From positions 186,001 to 250,000 of the forward strand of contig NZ_JOJE01000005.1 of NCBI RefSeq assembly GCF_000720255.1: a stretch of 64,000 bases of DNA, read 5' to 3'. The stretch is from Streptomyces griseus subsp. griseus. GTDB taxonomy: Bacteria; Actinomycetota; Actinomycetes; Streptomycetales; Streptomycetaceae. The notes beneath the pieces were generated by a model that had not been told where the DNA came from, did not search any database, and was given only the letters and a program-made list of their open reading frames with translations. The position numbers and the translations under genes are program-made. Within the stretch, counting starts at the first letter, position 1, and the number at the start of each line of letters is the position of its first letter. Below, one piece after another: positions 16,515-24,914 of the stretch.

Positions 16515-18783
16515 GGTCGAGGACGACGGGTGCGGCGGACAGCGCGGCCCGCGCCGACTCAGCGACCCGGATCTCGGCGGCGGCGCAGGCCGGCTCGGCG
16601 CACAGGGTCATGGTGACCGTGCGGCGCTCACCCGGCGCGAGGGCGACAGCCTCGAACGCGCACAGTTCGAGGGTGCGCGGCCAGACCGGCGTGATCAGGC
16701 GCCGCAGATAGACCTGCACGACCGTACGCCCGTGCCGCTCCCCGGCGTTGGTGACGTCGACGGCGACCTCGCGGCCCGACACGCGTGGCGTGCCGAACTC
16801 GAAGGTCGTGTACGCCAGCCCGTGTCCGAAGGAGTACAGCGGCTCGGCGCTGTCGTCGACGTAGCCGCCGTACTCCGTGTCCTTGTGGTTGTAGTAGACG
16901 GGCAGTTGGGCCGCCGAGCGGGGCACGGAGACGGGCAGCCGGCCGGTCGGTTCCGCCTGGCCGAGCAGCACCTCGGCGATCGCCTCGCCGCCCCACGGCC
17001 CCGGGTACCAGGCGGTGAGCAGCGCCGCCGCACGGTCCGCGGCCTCCGGGACGGCGTGCGGGCGGCCCTGGACCAGGACGACCACCGTGGGCGTACCGGT
17101 CGCGGTGACCGCGTCGAGGAGCGCGTGCTGGGCGGGGCCGAGGCGCAGTCCCGCCAGGTCGACGCCCTCGCCGCAGGTCATGTGCGAGAGGGCCGTGCGC
17201 GCGGCCCCGTTGGCGTCGAACTCCGTGTCCGGCGTACGGGCGCTGCTGCCGCCCAGCACGAGCACGGCCAGGTCGGAGGCGGCGGCCATGGCGACCGCCT
17301 CCGGGATGCCGGTGCGGTCGTCGCCGGTGAGGGCACAGCCGGGAGCGTGCGGGATGTCGAGGCCGGGCGGGGCGAGGTGGCGCAGGGCGTCGAGCACGCT
17401 GGTGCCCGTGCCGGGGCCTTGCGGGGCGGTGTAGTCGCCGAGCTGGTGGGCGGTGGTGTCGGAGTGCGGGCCGAGGACGGCGATCCGGGTGACCTCGGGG
17501 CGGACCGGCAGCACACCGGTGTCGTTGTGCAGGAGCGTCACGGCGGCGCGGGCGAGCGCGGTGCTCACCTCACGCCCCAGCTCGGCCGACGGAGGCTTCG
17601 GGTGCGGGCCGTGGGGCCGCTCGAACAGCCCGAGCCGGAACTTCAGGCGCAGTACCCGGGCCACGGCCGCGTCGACGGTCTCCTCGCTGACCAGGCCCCG
17701 CTCGACGGCCTCCTCCAGGTGGGTGAACCCCTCGTCCCACAGACTGAGGTCGACACCGGCGTTCAGGGCCAGCGCACCGGCGGAGACCTGGTCCCCCGTG
17801 ATCCGGGCCAGCCGGTCCACGGCCAGGCCGTCCGCCATCACCAGCCCCTCGAACCCCCAGCGCCCGCGCAGCAGCCCGTCGAGCAGGGCACGGTTGCCGC
17901 AGCAGGGCACGCCGTCGACCTCGTTGTACGCGGCCATCACCGCGGCGGCTCCGGCACGGACGCCGGCCCGGGCGGCGGGGAGGTGGATGTCGTGGAGTTC
18001 GCGCGGGCCGAGCTCGGACTCGGCGGAGTTGCGGCCGCCGACGGTGGCGCCCTGGCCGGCGAAGTGCTTGAGGACGACGGGTGCCTTGTCGGGGGCGAAG
18101 TGCTCCCCCGGCTCACCTTGCATGCCGTGGACGAGGGCTTCCGTGAGCCGGGCGGCGAGATACGGGTCCTCGCCGAAGCACTCCTCCGTACGGCCCCAGC
18201 GCGGGTCGCGCGACATGTCCAGGGCGGAGACGAGCGCGACGTGGCCGCCGCGGGCCCGCAGTTCGGCGGCGGCGTGCGCGGCCGCCCGCTCGTACAGCGC
18301 CGGGTCCCAGCCGGCGCCGACCGCGAGGTTCACCGGCAGGACGGTGCCGTCCAGGGCCATGTGGCCGTGCGGTACCTCTTCGACGAACAGCGCGGGGATG
18401 CCGAGGCGGCTGCGCTCGACGACGTGCCGCTGCACGAGGTCGGCGAGTTCGGCGCCGTCCCGTGCCCCGGGCCCGCTGCCGTGGTCGACCCCGGACCAGG
18501 CGTCGGCCCGCATCAGCCCGTACAGGGCCCCCAGCCCCTCGAAACGGTCGGTCTCGGCGTACAGGGCCTCGGTGAGCTCGAAGCCCCCGTCGGGGGTGCG
18601 CCGGTAGGCGTCCCAGCCGTACATCCGCTGGTTGAGCTGACCGACCTTCTCGCGCAGGGTCATACGGGAGAGGAGGTCGGCGACGCGGGCGGGGAGGGGG
18701 GCGGCGGGGTCGCGGTAGGGGGGTGGGGCCGCGTGCGGGGGTGAGGACCGGGCCGGGCCGGCCGTGGGGTGCGGGGTCGGCAT
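16504..18783 (-). CDS. GH3 beta-glucosidase/exo-glycosidase
   Basis: The 759-residue protein has the full three-domain GH3 layout. The (beta/alpha)8 domain has 'LREKVGQLNQ', 'KHFAGQGATVGGRNSAESELG' and the nucleophile Asp in 'GLVMADGLAVD' (~291). A flavodoxin-like domain follows with 'RIAVLGPHSD' and 'DLAVLVLGGSS'. The C-terminal fibronectin-III-like domain contains 'GLAYTTFEFG' and 'GRTVVQVYLR'. There is no signal peptide, so it should be cytosolic and cleave imported beta-linked oligosaccharides. It is the second gene after the sugar kinase (42-bp gap), probably one transcript, and converges on the ABC permease. The sugar specificity cannot be read from sequence. Confidence 0.92.
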   Translation of the reverse strand: MPTPHPTAGPARSSPPHAAPPPYRDPAAPLPARVADLLSRMTLREKVGQLNQRMYGWDAYRRTPDGGFELTEALYAETDRFEGLGALYGLMRADAWSGVDHGSGPGARDGAELADLVQRHVVERSRLGIPALFVEEVPHGHMALDGTVLPVNLAVGAGWDPALYERAAAHAAAELRARGGHVALVSALDMSRDPRWGRTEECFGEDPYLAARLTEALVHGMQGEPGEHFAPDKAPVVLKHFAGQGATVGGRNSAESELGPRELHDIHLPAARAGVRAGAAAVMAAYNEVDGVPCCGNRALLDGLLRGRWGFEGLVMADGLAVDRLARITGDQVSAGALALNAGVDLSLWDEGFTHLEEAVERGLVSEETVDAAVARVLRLKFRLGLFERPHGPHPKPPSAELGREVSTALARAAVTLLHNDTGVLPVRPEVTRIAVLGPHSDTTAHQLGDYTAPQGPGTGTSVLDALRHLAPPGLDIPHAPGCALTGDDRTGIPEAVAMAAASDLAVLVLGGSSARTPDTEFDANGAARTALSHMTCGEGVDLAGLRLGPAQHALLDAVTATGTPTVVVLVQGRPHAVPEAADRAAALLTAWYPGPWGGEAIAEVLLGQAEPTGRLPVSVPRSAAQLPVYYNHKDTEYGGYVDDSAEPLYSFGHGLAYTTFEFGTPRVSGREVAVDVTNAGERHGRTVVQVYLRRLITPVWPRTLELCAFEAVALAPGERRTVTMTLCAEPACAAAEIRVAESARAALSAAPVVLDLRT

Positions 18784-18825
18784 GCGGCCGGTCCCTTCTT
18801 TGAGGGGCTTGTTCTTGTTCGGGGG

Positions 18826-19968
18826 TCAGTCCTCGTCGGCGAGGGCGAGGCGGGCCAGGGCCATCGCTCCCGGGCAGCCGTCGGTCACGCGGTCTACCGT
18901 GAGGCCGAGGACGCGCAGGCGTTCGGCGACGGGGGCGAGGAGCGGGCCGTCGGGGCCCAGCAGGCCGCCGGTGACGACGAGCCGTTCACCCGGCCGGGGA
19001 GCCAGTGCCTCCACCGTGTCGGCGAGATGGTCGGCCGCCTCCTGGAGGATCGCCTCGGCCACCGGGTCCTTGTCCTGCGCGGCCAGCGTCACCAGGGGGG
19101 CGAGGCCGGCGAGCCGCACCGGCGGCCGGTCCATGACGGCGGGCAGCACGTACATGCGGTACGCCGATCGCTGCGCACGCGTCCAGCCGGGGCCACCCTC
19201 ATCACCGTAGGAGAGTCCTGTTCCCCCGTGGTCGGCCTCCCCCATGAGGGAGTCGCCCAGCGAGACCTCGCCCGGCAGGACGCCGCCCGGTCCGATCCCC
19301 GGCACCCGGCCGCCGCCCGGCGGCTCCCCGCCGGGCAACACCTCTCCCGGCACCCCCAGTTCCCGGCCCACCAGGGCGGCCAGTGCCGTGGGCCGTCCGC
19401 GTCCGTCCGCCATGCGGAGGGCCGCCCTGGCCGCCTCCCGGCCGATCCAGAAGCCGCTGCCGTCGTCGCCGAGGAGCCATCCGTCGCCGCCCGCGATCGC
19501 CCCGCACACGCGGTCCTCGATCCGGGCCGCGACCGCGCCCGTCCCGCCCACGAGCGCCAGCCCGTCGGCGGGGTGTCCGGGCGCGGAGGCGAACGCGACC
19601 TCGATGTCGCTGTGGATCTCGACCGAGCGGGCGGGGATGCCGAGCCGTCGCAGGGCCTCGGTCAGCGCGGCCCGCGCCCTGGTCCGGCCCGGCTCGTCCG
19701 CCGTGCGCGCGGCCCCGGCGAACCCGCCCGCCACCGCGACCACACCGCGCCGCAGCCGCTCCGGGACCGCCCGTCCCAACGCCTCCACGAGGTGCTCGGT
19801 GAGCTGCGGCACCGCGACGGTCAGCGCGTTCCCGGGCCCGCCGCCGCCCTCCCCGAGCGGATCACCGCCCCGCACGGCCGCCACGACGGCGCGGGTACGG
19901 GTGCCGCCGGCGTCGATCCCCACGACGTACTCACCGGCGACGAAATCCTGGTTCAAATCATTATTCAT
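18826..19968 (-). CDS. BadF/NagK-family N-acetylglucosamine (sugar) kinase
   Basis: Using ATG 19968 gives 380 residues starting 'MNNDLNQDF' and quickly reaching the phosphate-binding loop 'VVGIDAGGTRTRAVVA'. The second ATPase motif is 'LALVGGTGAVAARI', and 'GDGWLLGDDGSGFWIGREAARAAL' is typical of eukaryote-like GlcNAc kinases of the BadF/BadG/BcrA superfamily. It should phosphorylate a liberated amino-sugar in the cytosol. An earlier in-frame start at 20082 would run into the divergent GH5 gene and is unlikely. A Gly/Pro-rich insertion (~220-260) is unusual. The shared 13-bp operator-like element overlaps codons 3-7. Confidence 0.82.
   Translation of the reverse strand: MNNDLNQDFVAGEYVVGIDAGGTRTRAVVAAVRGGDPLGEGGGGPGNALTVAVPQLTEHLVEALGRAVPERLRRGVVAVAGGFAGAARTADEPGRTRARAALTEALRRLGIPARSVEIHSDIEVAFASAPGHPADGLALVGGTGAVAARIEDRVCGAIAGGDGWLLGDDGSGFWIGREAARAALRMADGRGRPTALAALVGRELGVPGEVLPGGEPPGGGRVPGIGPGGVLPGEVSLGDSLMGEADHGGTGLSYGDEGGPGWTRAQRSAYRMYVLPAVMDRPPVRLAGLAPLVTLAAQDKDPVAEAILQEAADHLADTVEALAPRPGERLVVTGGLLGPDGPLLAPVAERLRVLGLTVDRVTDGCPGAMALARLALADED
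19948..19960. promoter_or_regulatory. Operator candidate at sugar kinase start
   Basis: Bases 19948-19960 (ctggttcaaatca) are the exact reverse complement of 13199-13211 upstream of the ABC importer. The site lies inside the first codons of the kinase gene and ~70-100 bp from the divergent GH5 start, so one bound regulator could affect both. Confidence 0.55.
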
Positions 19969-20050
19969 TGGCGCCCATGGTGGTTGATACATTCGGCGGA
20001 GACAAGCCTGACCGGAGGAGGACCCCATCGCCGCTCCCCACGCGTCCACC

Positions 20051-21277
20051 GTGCCCGCACCGCCGCTCCGGTTTGGCGTCAATTACACGCCTCGACGGGG
20101 CTGGTTCCACGCCTGGCACGATTTCGATTCGGCACACGCCCGTGAAGATCTGGCGCAGATGGCCGGACTCGGTCTGGACCACGTCCGGGTCTTCCACCTG
20201 TGGCCGCTCCTGCAGCCGAACCGTACTCTCGTCCGCGCCACCGCCGTCGACCAGGTCGTACAACTCGTCGACCTGGCCGCCGAGTTCGATCTCGACGTAC
20301 TCGTGGACGGCGTACAGGGCCATCTGTCGAGCTTCGACTTCTACCCGGAGTGGACCCGCTCCTGGCACCACCGCAACGTGTTCACCGACCCGGACGCGAT
20401 CGAGGCCCAGGCCACCCTCCTGCGCACGCTGGGCCGCGCCCTCGCCGGCCGTCCGAACGTCCTCGGGCTCCAGCTCGGCAACGAGTTGAACAACCTGGTC
20501 GAGCACAACCCCGTCACCACGGACCAGGTCGACCACTACCTCGACACCCTGCTCGCCGCCGCCCGGGACGGCCTGGGCGAGGGCGGCGGCCTGGTCACCC
20601 ACTCCGCGTACGACGCCGCCTGGTACGGCGACGACCACCCCTTCACCCCCGAGGCGTCCGCCCGCAAGGGCGATCTGACCACCGTCCACCCCTGGGTGTT
20701 CTCCGGCGACTGCGCCCGCCGCTACGGCCCGCGCTCCCCGCAGGTGCTGCACCTCGCCGAGTACGGCGTCGAGCTCGCCAACGCCTACGCCACCGCCCCG
20801 GGCCGCCCCGTCTGGGTCCAGGAGACCGGCGCGCCCGAACCGCACATCCCCGCGGCCGACGCCCCGGAGTTCGCCCGGGCGACCCTGCGCAACGCGGCCG
20901 GCTGCGCGGACGTGTGGGGCGTGACCTGGTGGTGCTCCCACGACGTGGACCGCGCCCTGGCCGACTACCCCGAGCTCGAGTACACCCTCGGCCTCTTCGA
21001 CTCCGCGGGCCGCCCCAAGCCGATCGCCGAGGCCCTCGCCGGCACGGTCGCCGACCTCCGCGCCGACCCCCGCCCGGCCCCCGCACGCGAGACGGCCCTG
21101 GTCCTGGACTGCACCCCGTCCACCCGCTCCGTCTCCGGCCCGGGCGGCAGCTTCTTCGAGACCTGGATGCGCCTGCGCACGGAGGGAGCCCGTCCGGCCG
21201 TCGTCCTGGCCCGACACGCGGAGGACGAGGACCACCTCACGGCCCGCGGAATCAAGGAGGTACTACGGCCGGAGTGA
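20051..21277 (+). CDS. GH5-like (clan GH-A) glycosidase, beta-mannosidase candidate
   Basis: The 408-residue protein is a (beta/alpha)8 glycosidase with acid/base E145 in 'LGLQLGNELNN' and nucleophile E258 in 'VWVQETGAP'. The opening 'RFGVNYTPRRGWFHAWHDF' and 'WGVTWWCSHD' recall, from memory, the GH5_18 subgroup, where bifidobacterial members cleave Man-beta-1,4-GlcNAc from N-glycan cores. It has no signal peptide. Start choice is awkward: GTG 20051 has no nearby ribosome binding site, while a strong GGAGGAGG (20014-20021) sits 5 nt before an in-frame ATC at 20027. It is divergent from the sugar kinase and convergent with the NagZ-type gene, fitting one glycan pathway. Confidence 0.82.
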   Translation: MPAPPLRFGVNYTPRRGWFHAWHDFDSAHAREDLAQMAGLGLDHVRVFHLWPLLQPNRTLVRATAVDQVVQLVDLAAEFDLDVLVDGVQGHLSSFDFYPEWTRSWHHRNVFTDPDAIEAQATLLRTLGRALAGRPNVLGLQLGNELNNLVEHNPVTTDQVDHYLDTLLAAARDGLGEGGGLVTHSAYDAAWYGDDHPFTPEASARKGDLTTVHPWVFSGDCARRYGPRSPQVLHLAEYGVELANAYATAPGRPVWVQETGAPEPHIPAADAPEFARATLRNAAGCADVWGVTWWCSHDVDRALADYPELEYTLGLFDSAGRPKPIAEALAGTVADLRADPRPAPARETALVLDCTPSTRSVSGPGGSFFETWMRLRTEGARPAVVLARHAEDEDHLTARGIKEVLRPE

Positions 21278-21291
21278 GCGCCGGGGGCGGT

Positions 21292-22884
21292 TCACGCCCC
21301 CGCCAGCACCTCCGCCACCGCCCGCAGGTTGACCCGCCCGCGGCCGTACGAGCAGAGGACCTCAGCGCCCTCCGACGCCTCCGGCAGGCCTGTCGAGACC
21401 CGCACCGCGTCCGGCCGCGCGGCCATCAGGGTGTCGCTGAGGCGCCGCTGCCAGGAATACAGCCCGGCGTCGCACACCGCGACCACCAGCGGGCGCCCCT
21501 GGGCGAGACGCAGCACCTCCTCCGCCACACCGGCCGGATCGGCGGGCTCTCCGGGGACGGCCGCCCCCGTGGCCGTCGGATCGAGGGCGCGCAGCTCGCT
21601 CAGCAGGTCCTCGCCGCCCCAGTTGAGGGCGGGGTGCGGCGGCGGAAAGAGGTCGACCACGTGCGCACCGGGTACGGGCGCAGGGAGCGGCCCGCGACCG
21701 CGGACGGCCCGCCGCGCCGCGGTCAGCCCGGCGTCCACGTCCCAGGACACCGCGGCACCCGGCCCGCCGCCCACCGCCCCCACGCCCAGCACCCCGGCAC
21801 CGACCGACCCGACGCCCGCCCCGCCCACGCCCGCCGGCCCAGCCGCCACGACACCCACGCCCGCCCGGACCGCGTACCGCTCCGCCAGCCGCCGTACCCG
21901 CCCCGCGGCCTCCTCCACCCGCTCCGCCGCCAGCTCCCCGGCGCTGAGCGCGTCGAGGACCGCGTCCCGGCAGGCGAGGGTGGTCGACAGGTCCGGTACG
22001 GCGACGATGACCTGGTCCGCTCCGGCACCGAGGGCGAGCCGGGCGCCCGCCGCCTCGCCGTACCGGTCGGCGATGGCCCGCATCTCCAGCGCGTCGCTGA
22101 CCAGGACCCCGTCGAAGCCGAGTTCGTCGCGCAGCAGGCCGCCGAGGATGCCGGGACTGAGCGTGGCGGGCCGGTCGGGGTCGAGCGCGGGGAAGACGAC
22201 GTGCGCGCTCATCAGCATCGGCACGCCCGCGTCGACGGCGGCCCGGAAGGGCGCGAGGTCGAGCGCGTCGTACGGCCGCGGGTCGACCGCGATCTCGTGG
22301 TGGCTGTCGGTGACCGTACCGCCGTGGCCGGGGAAGTGCTTGGCGCAGGAGGCGACCCCGCGAGCCTCGGTCGCGGCGATCCAGGCACACAGGTGCCGGG
22401 AGACCAGCTCAGGGTCGGCGCCGAAGGACCGGGTCCGCACGATCGGGTTCTCCGGCCGCCGCTGGACGTCGGCGACGGGCGCGTACGAGGCGGTGATGCC
22501 GAGCGAGAGGAGATGCCCGGCGAGGGCGTCGGCGCAGCGGGCGGTGAGGGCCGGGTCGTCGACGACACCGAGCGCCCAGGAACCGGGCACGTCGGGCGCG
22601 CCCGCCCCGACCAGGTGCCCGATGCCGCCGCCCTCGTTGTCGATGGCGACGAGCAGGTCCGGGCGGATCGCCCGGAGCGTGTCGGTGAGCTCGCGGACCT
22701 GCCGCGCGTCCCGCACGTTCCGGGTGAACAGGATGACGCCGCCCAGTCCGCGGTCGATGAGCCGCTTCAGGGTGTCGGGGACGGTCGTGGTGCCGTCGAA
22801 GCCCGCGACGAGGCAGCGGTGGGCCGCCTCGTCGAGAGCGGAGGGAAGGAAGGGACCGACGGACTCGTGCGCGGTGTGGGTCAC
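21292..22884 (-). CDS. GH3 beta-N-acetylhexosaminidase (NagZ-type)
   Basis: The start taken is GTG 22884, giving 530 residues; the GTG opens the message about 7 nt after a -10 box, so it is probably leaderless. The N-terminal GH3 barrel has 'GGVILFTRNV', 'AIDNEGGGI' and the NagZ hallmark 'KHFPGHGGTVTDSHHE' (~165-180), whose Asp-His pair acts as acid/base. The nucleophile is in 'GVLVSDALEMRA'. The C-terminal ~200 residues form a second domain with a low-complexity Gly/Val-rich linker around residue 365. Family members remove terminal beta-GlcNAc from glycans or muropeptides. An upstream in-frame ATG at 22944 would overlap the msrB stop and include the promoter. Confidence 0.87.
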   Translation of the reverse strand: MTHTAHESVGPFLPSALDEAAHRCLVAGFDGTTTVPDTLKRLIDRGLGGVILFTRNVRDARQVRELTDTLRAIRPDLLVAIDNEGGGIGHLVGAGAPDVPGSWALGVVDDPALTARCADALAGHLLSLGITASYAPVADVQRRPENPIVRTRSFGADPELVSRHLCAWIAATEARGVASCAKHFPGHGGTVTDSHHEIAVDPRPYDALDLAPFRAAVDAGVPMLMSAHVVFPALDPDRPATLSPGILGGLLRDELGFDGVLVSDALEMRAIADRYGEAAGARLALGAGADQVIVAVPDLSTTLACRDAVLDALSAGELAAERVEEAAGRVRRLAERYAVRAGVGVVAAGPAGVGGAGVGSVGAGVLGVGAVGGGPGAAVSWDVDAGLTAARRAVRGRGPLPAPVPGAHVVDLFPPPHPALNWGGEDLLSELRALDPTATGAAVPGEPADPAGVAEEVLRLAQGRPLVVAVCDAGLYSWQRRLSDTLMAARPDAVRVSTGLPEASEGAEVLCSYGRGRVNLRAVAEVLAGA

Positions 22885-22891
22885 CCCCGGA

Positions 22892-22920
22892 ATACTCTGG
22901 TTGATCGAGCCGAAAGTCAA
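22892..22920 (-). promoter_or_regulatory. Sigma-70-type promoter of the NagZ-type gene
   Basis: On the minus strand TTGACT (22920-22915) and GAGTAT (22897-22892) are separated by exactly 17 bp. The predicted transcription start coincides with the G of GTG 22884, as in leaderless Streptomyces transcripts; no ribosome binding site precedes that GTG. Confidence 0.65.
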
Positions 22921-22940
22921 CAAGCCCCCGGCTTGCCGAT

Positions 22941-23348
22941 TCACCCCTCCCGCGGTGTCAGCCTGAGCGAGATGCTGTTGATGCAGTACCGCTGGTCCGT
23001 CGGCGTCGGATACCCCTCACCCTCGAACACGTGCCCGAGGTGCGAGCCGCACCGGGCGCACCGCACCTCCGTACGGACCATGCCGTAGGACCGGTCCTGG
23101 AGGAGTTCCACCGCGTCGCTGTCCTTCGGGTCGAAGAACGACGGCCAGCCGCAGTGGGACTCGAACTTGGTGTCCGAGGTGAACAGCTCGGCGCCGCAGG
23201 CGCGGCAGGAGTAGACGCCCGTGGTCTTGGTGTCGGTGTACTCACCGGTGAAGGCGGGTTCCGTGCCGGCCTGCCGCAGCACCTGGTACTCGGCCGGGGT
23301 CAGCTCCGCCCGCCACTGCTCGTCGGGCTTTTCGACGTCGTACGACAT
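22941..23348 (-). CDS. msrB: Peptide-methionine (R)-S-oxide reductase
   Basis: The 135-residue protein starts at ATG 23348 and reads 'MSYDVEKPDEQWRAELTPAEYQVLRQAGTE'-like sequence typical of MsrB. Two CxxC zinc pairs (CRAC and CARC) frame 'HCGWPSFF', and the catalytic Cys is in 'RYCINSISL'. It reduces methionine-R-sulfoxide in proteins using thioredoxin. It follows murC by 22 bp on the same strand, so the two are probably co-transcribed. Frames extending further upstream run into murC and have no site. Confidence 0.95.
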   Translation of the reverse strand: MSYDVEKPDEQWRAELTPAEYQVLRQAGTEPAFTGEYTDTKTTGVYSCRACGAELFTSDTKFESHCGWPSFFDPKDSDAVELLQDRSYGMVRTEVRCARCGSHLGHVFEGEGYPTPTDQRYCINSISLRLTPREG

Positions 23349-23370
23349 GAAGGCCAACCCCTTACTGCTG

Positions 23371-24759
23371 TTACTTCGCGAGACGGTCCAGGATCCGCGG
23401 GCCGAGGTCGGTGACATCGCCCGCGCCCATGGTGAGAACGAGATCACCGGGCCGTGCCATTCCCGCGATCAGCGACGGCACCTCGTCCTTGTCGTGCACG
23501 GCCGTCACCTCGGCGCCCGCCGCGCGCGCCGCCTCGATGATCAGCTCGCTGGTCACCCCGGGGATCGGGTCCTCGCGGGCCGGGTAGATGTCCAGGACCA
23601 CCGATGCGTCCGCCAGGGCCAGGGACTGGCCCATCTCCTTGCCGAGTTCCTGGGTGCGCGAGAAGAGGTGCGGCTGGAAGACGACCAGGATGCGCGCCTC
23701 ACCGGCCGCCGCCCGCATCGCCTCCAGGTCGGCCGTCATCTCGGTCGGGTGGTGCGCGTAGGAGTCGATGACCTGGACGCCGGCGGCCTCGCCCTTGAGC
23801 TGGAGGCGCCGCTTGACGCCCGTGTACGCGGCCAGCGCGGGCGCCAGCTCGTCCGCCGGGACGCCGAGCGCCGCACCGGCGGCCAGCGCGGCCACCGCGT
23901 TGAGCGCGTAGTGGCGGCCGGGCACGGAGACCCCGAAGGTGAGCTCCCGCCCGTCCATGACCACGGTGACCTGGCTCTTGAGGCCCTGTGCCAGCACCGA
24001 CGGCACCCGTACGTCGGCGTCCTCCGCCTCGCCGTACGTCACCGTCCGCACCGTGCCGGCCAGCCGCCGCGTCAGTTCCCGCGCGCCCTCGTGGTCCGCC
24101 GAGACCACCAGGGTGCCGCCGGGCACGATCCGGCCCGCGAAGGTCTCGAAGGACTCGTAGATCTCGTCCATCGAGGCGTAGTTGGCGTGGTGGTCCAGCT
24201 CCACGTTGAGGACGATGGCGACCTCGGGGGCGTACTTGTGGAAGCTGCGGTCCGACTCGTCCGCCTCGGCGACGAAGATCTCCCCCTCGCCGTGCAACGC
24301 GTTGGAGCCGGGCGCGTCCAGGTCGCCGCCGATGGCGTACGAGGGCTTCAGCCCCAGCTCGCTGAGCGAGACCGCCAGCATCGACGTCGTCGTGGTCTTG
24401 CCGTGCGTACCCGCGACCGCGATCGGCCGCAGCCCGTCCATCAGCCGGGCCAGGGCGTCCGACCGGTGCACCACCGGGATGCCCAGCTCGGCCGCGCGGG
24501 CCAGCTCCGGGTTGTCCTGCCGGATCGCGGACGACACGACGACACAGCTCGCGTCGTCGGCGAGGTGCGCGGCGGCATGCCCGATGTGCACGGTCGCACC
24601 CAGCGCCCGCAGCGCCGCGACCGTCTCCGACTCCTTGGCGTCACTGCCGGCCACCTTGGCCCCACGCTGAGCCAGGATCTTCGCGATCCCGGACATTCCG
24701 GCCCCACCGATCCCGATGAAGTGCGGTCGTTCCATGGCGGTAGGAAGGCCGGGTGCCAT
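23371..24759 (-). CDS. murC: UDP-N-acetylmuramate--L-alanine ligase
   Basis: The 462-residue protein has the Mur ligase layout: an N-terminal UDP-binding Rossmann part ('HFIGIGGAGMSGIAKILAQRGAKVAGSD'), the ATP loop 'AVAGTHGKTTTTSML' (~115-129), 'EADESDRSFHKYAPEVAIVLNVELDHHANY' and the C-terminal 'QVIDSYAHHPTEMTADLEAMRAAAG'. It adds L-Ala to UDP-MurNAc with ATP in the cytoplasmic stage of peptidoglycan synthesis. In this genome it lies outside the dcw cluster, beside msrB. The start could be ATG 24759 or the inner ATG nine codons on ('MERPHFIG'); the annotated one is kept. Confidence 0.96.
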   Translation of the reverse strand: MAPGLPTAMERPHFIGIGGAGMSGIAKILAQRGAKVAGSDAKESETVAALRALGATVHIGHAAAHLADDASCVVVSSAIRQDNPELARAAELGIPVVHRSDALARLMDGLRPIAVAGTHGKTTTTSMLAVSLSELGLKPSYAIGGDLDAPGSNALHGEGEIFVAEADESDRSFHKYAPEVAIVLNVELDHHANYASMDEIYESFETFAGRIVPGGTLVVSADHEGARELTRRLAGTVRTVTYGEAEDADVRVPSVLAQGLKSQVTVVMDGRELTFGVSVPGRHYALNAVAALAAGAALGVPADELAPALAAYTGVKRRLQLKGEAAGVQVIDSYAHHPTEMTADLEAMRAAAGEARILVVFQPHLFSRTQELGKEMGQSLALADASVVLDIYPAREDPIPGVTSELIIEAARAAGAEVTAVHDKDEVPSLIAGMARPGDLVLTMGAGDVTDLGPRILDRLAK

Positions 24760-24827
24760 GTGTGTGTCTCCCAGGGTGCTTACGACGATGAAAGGCCCAC
24801 TTTATTGCGCGGGGCAGGGGGCCGACC

Positions 24828-24875
24828 CAAGGGGCGCGGGGCTGGGTCGATCCGCGGCTCCGCCGCGGGGCGCGG
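24828..24875. terminator. GC-rich hairpin of the Streptomyces intergenic type
   Basis: The region contains 'aaggggcgcggggc' and a perfect stem CCGCGGC / GCCGCGG (24852-24858 and 24862-24868) with a 3-nt loop, followed by 'gggcgcggg'. It lies just after the stop of the 24915-25388 gene and probably ends that transcript. Related hairpins occur at 46535 and 51533. Confidence 0.55.
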
Positions 24876-24914
24876 GCAACCCCCACGAACCCGCACCCGC
24901 CGACCGGCGGAGCC

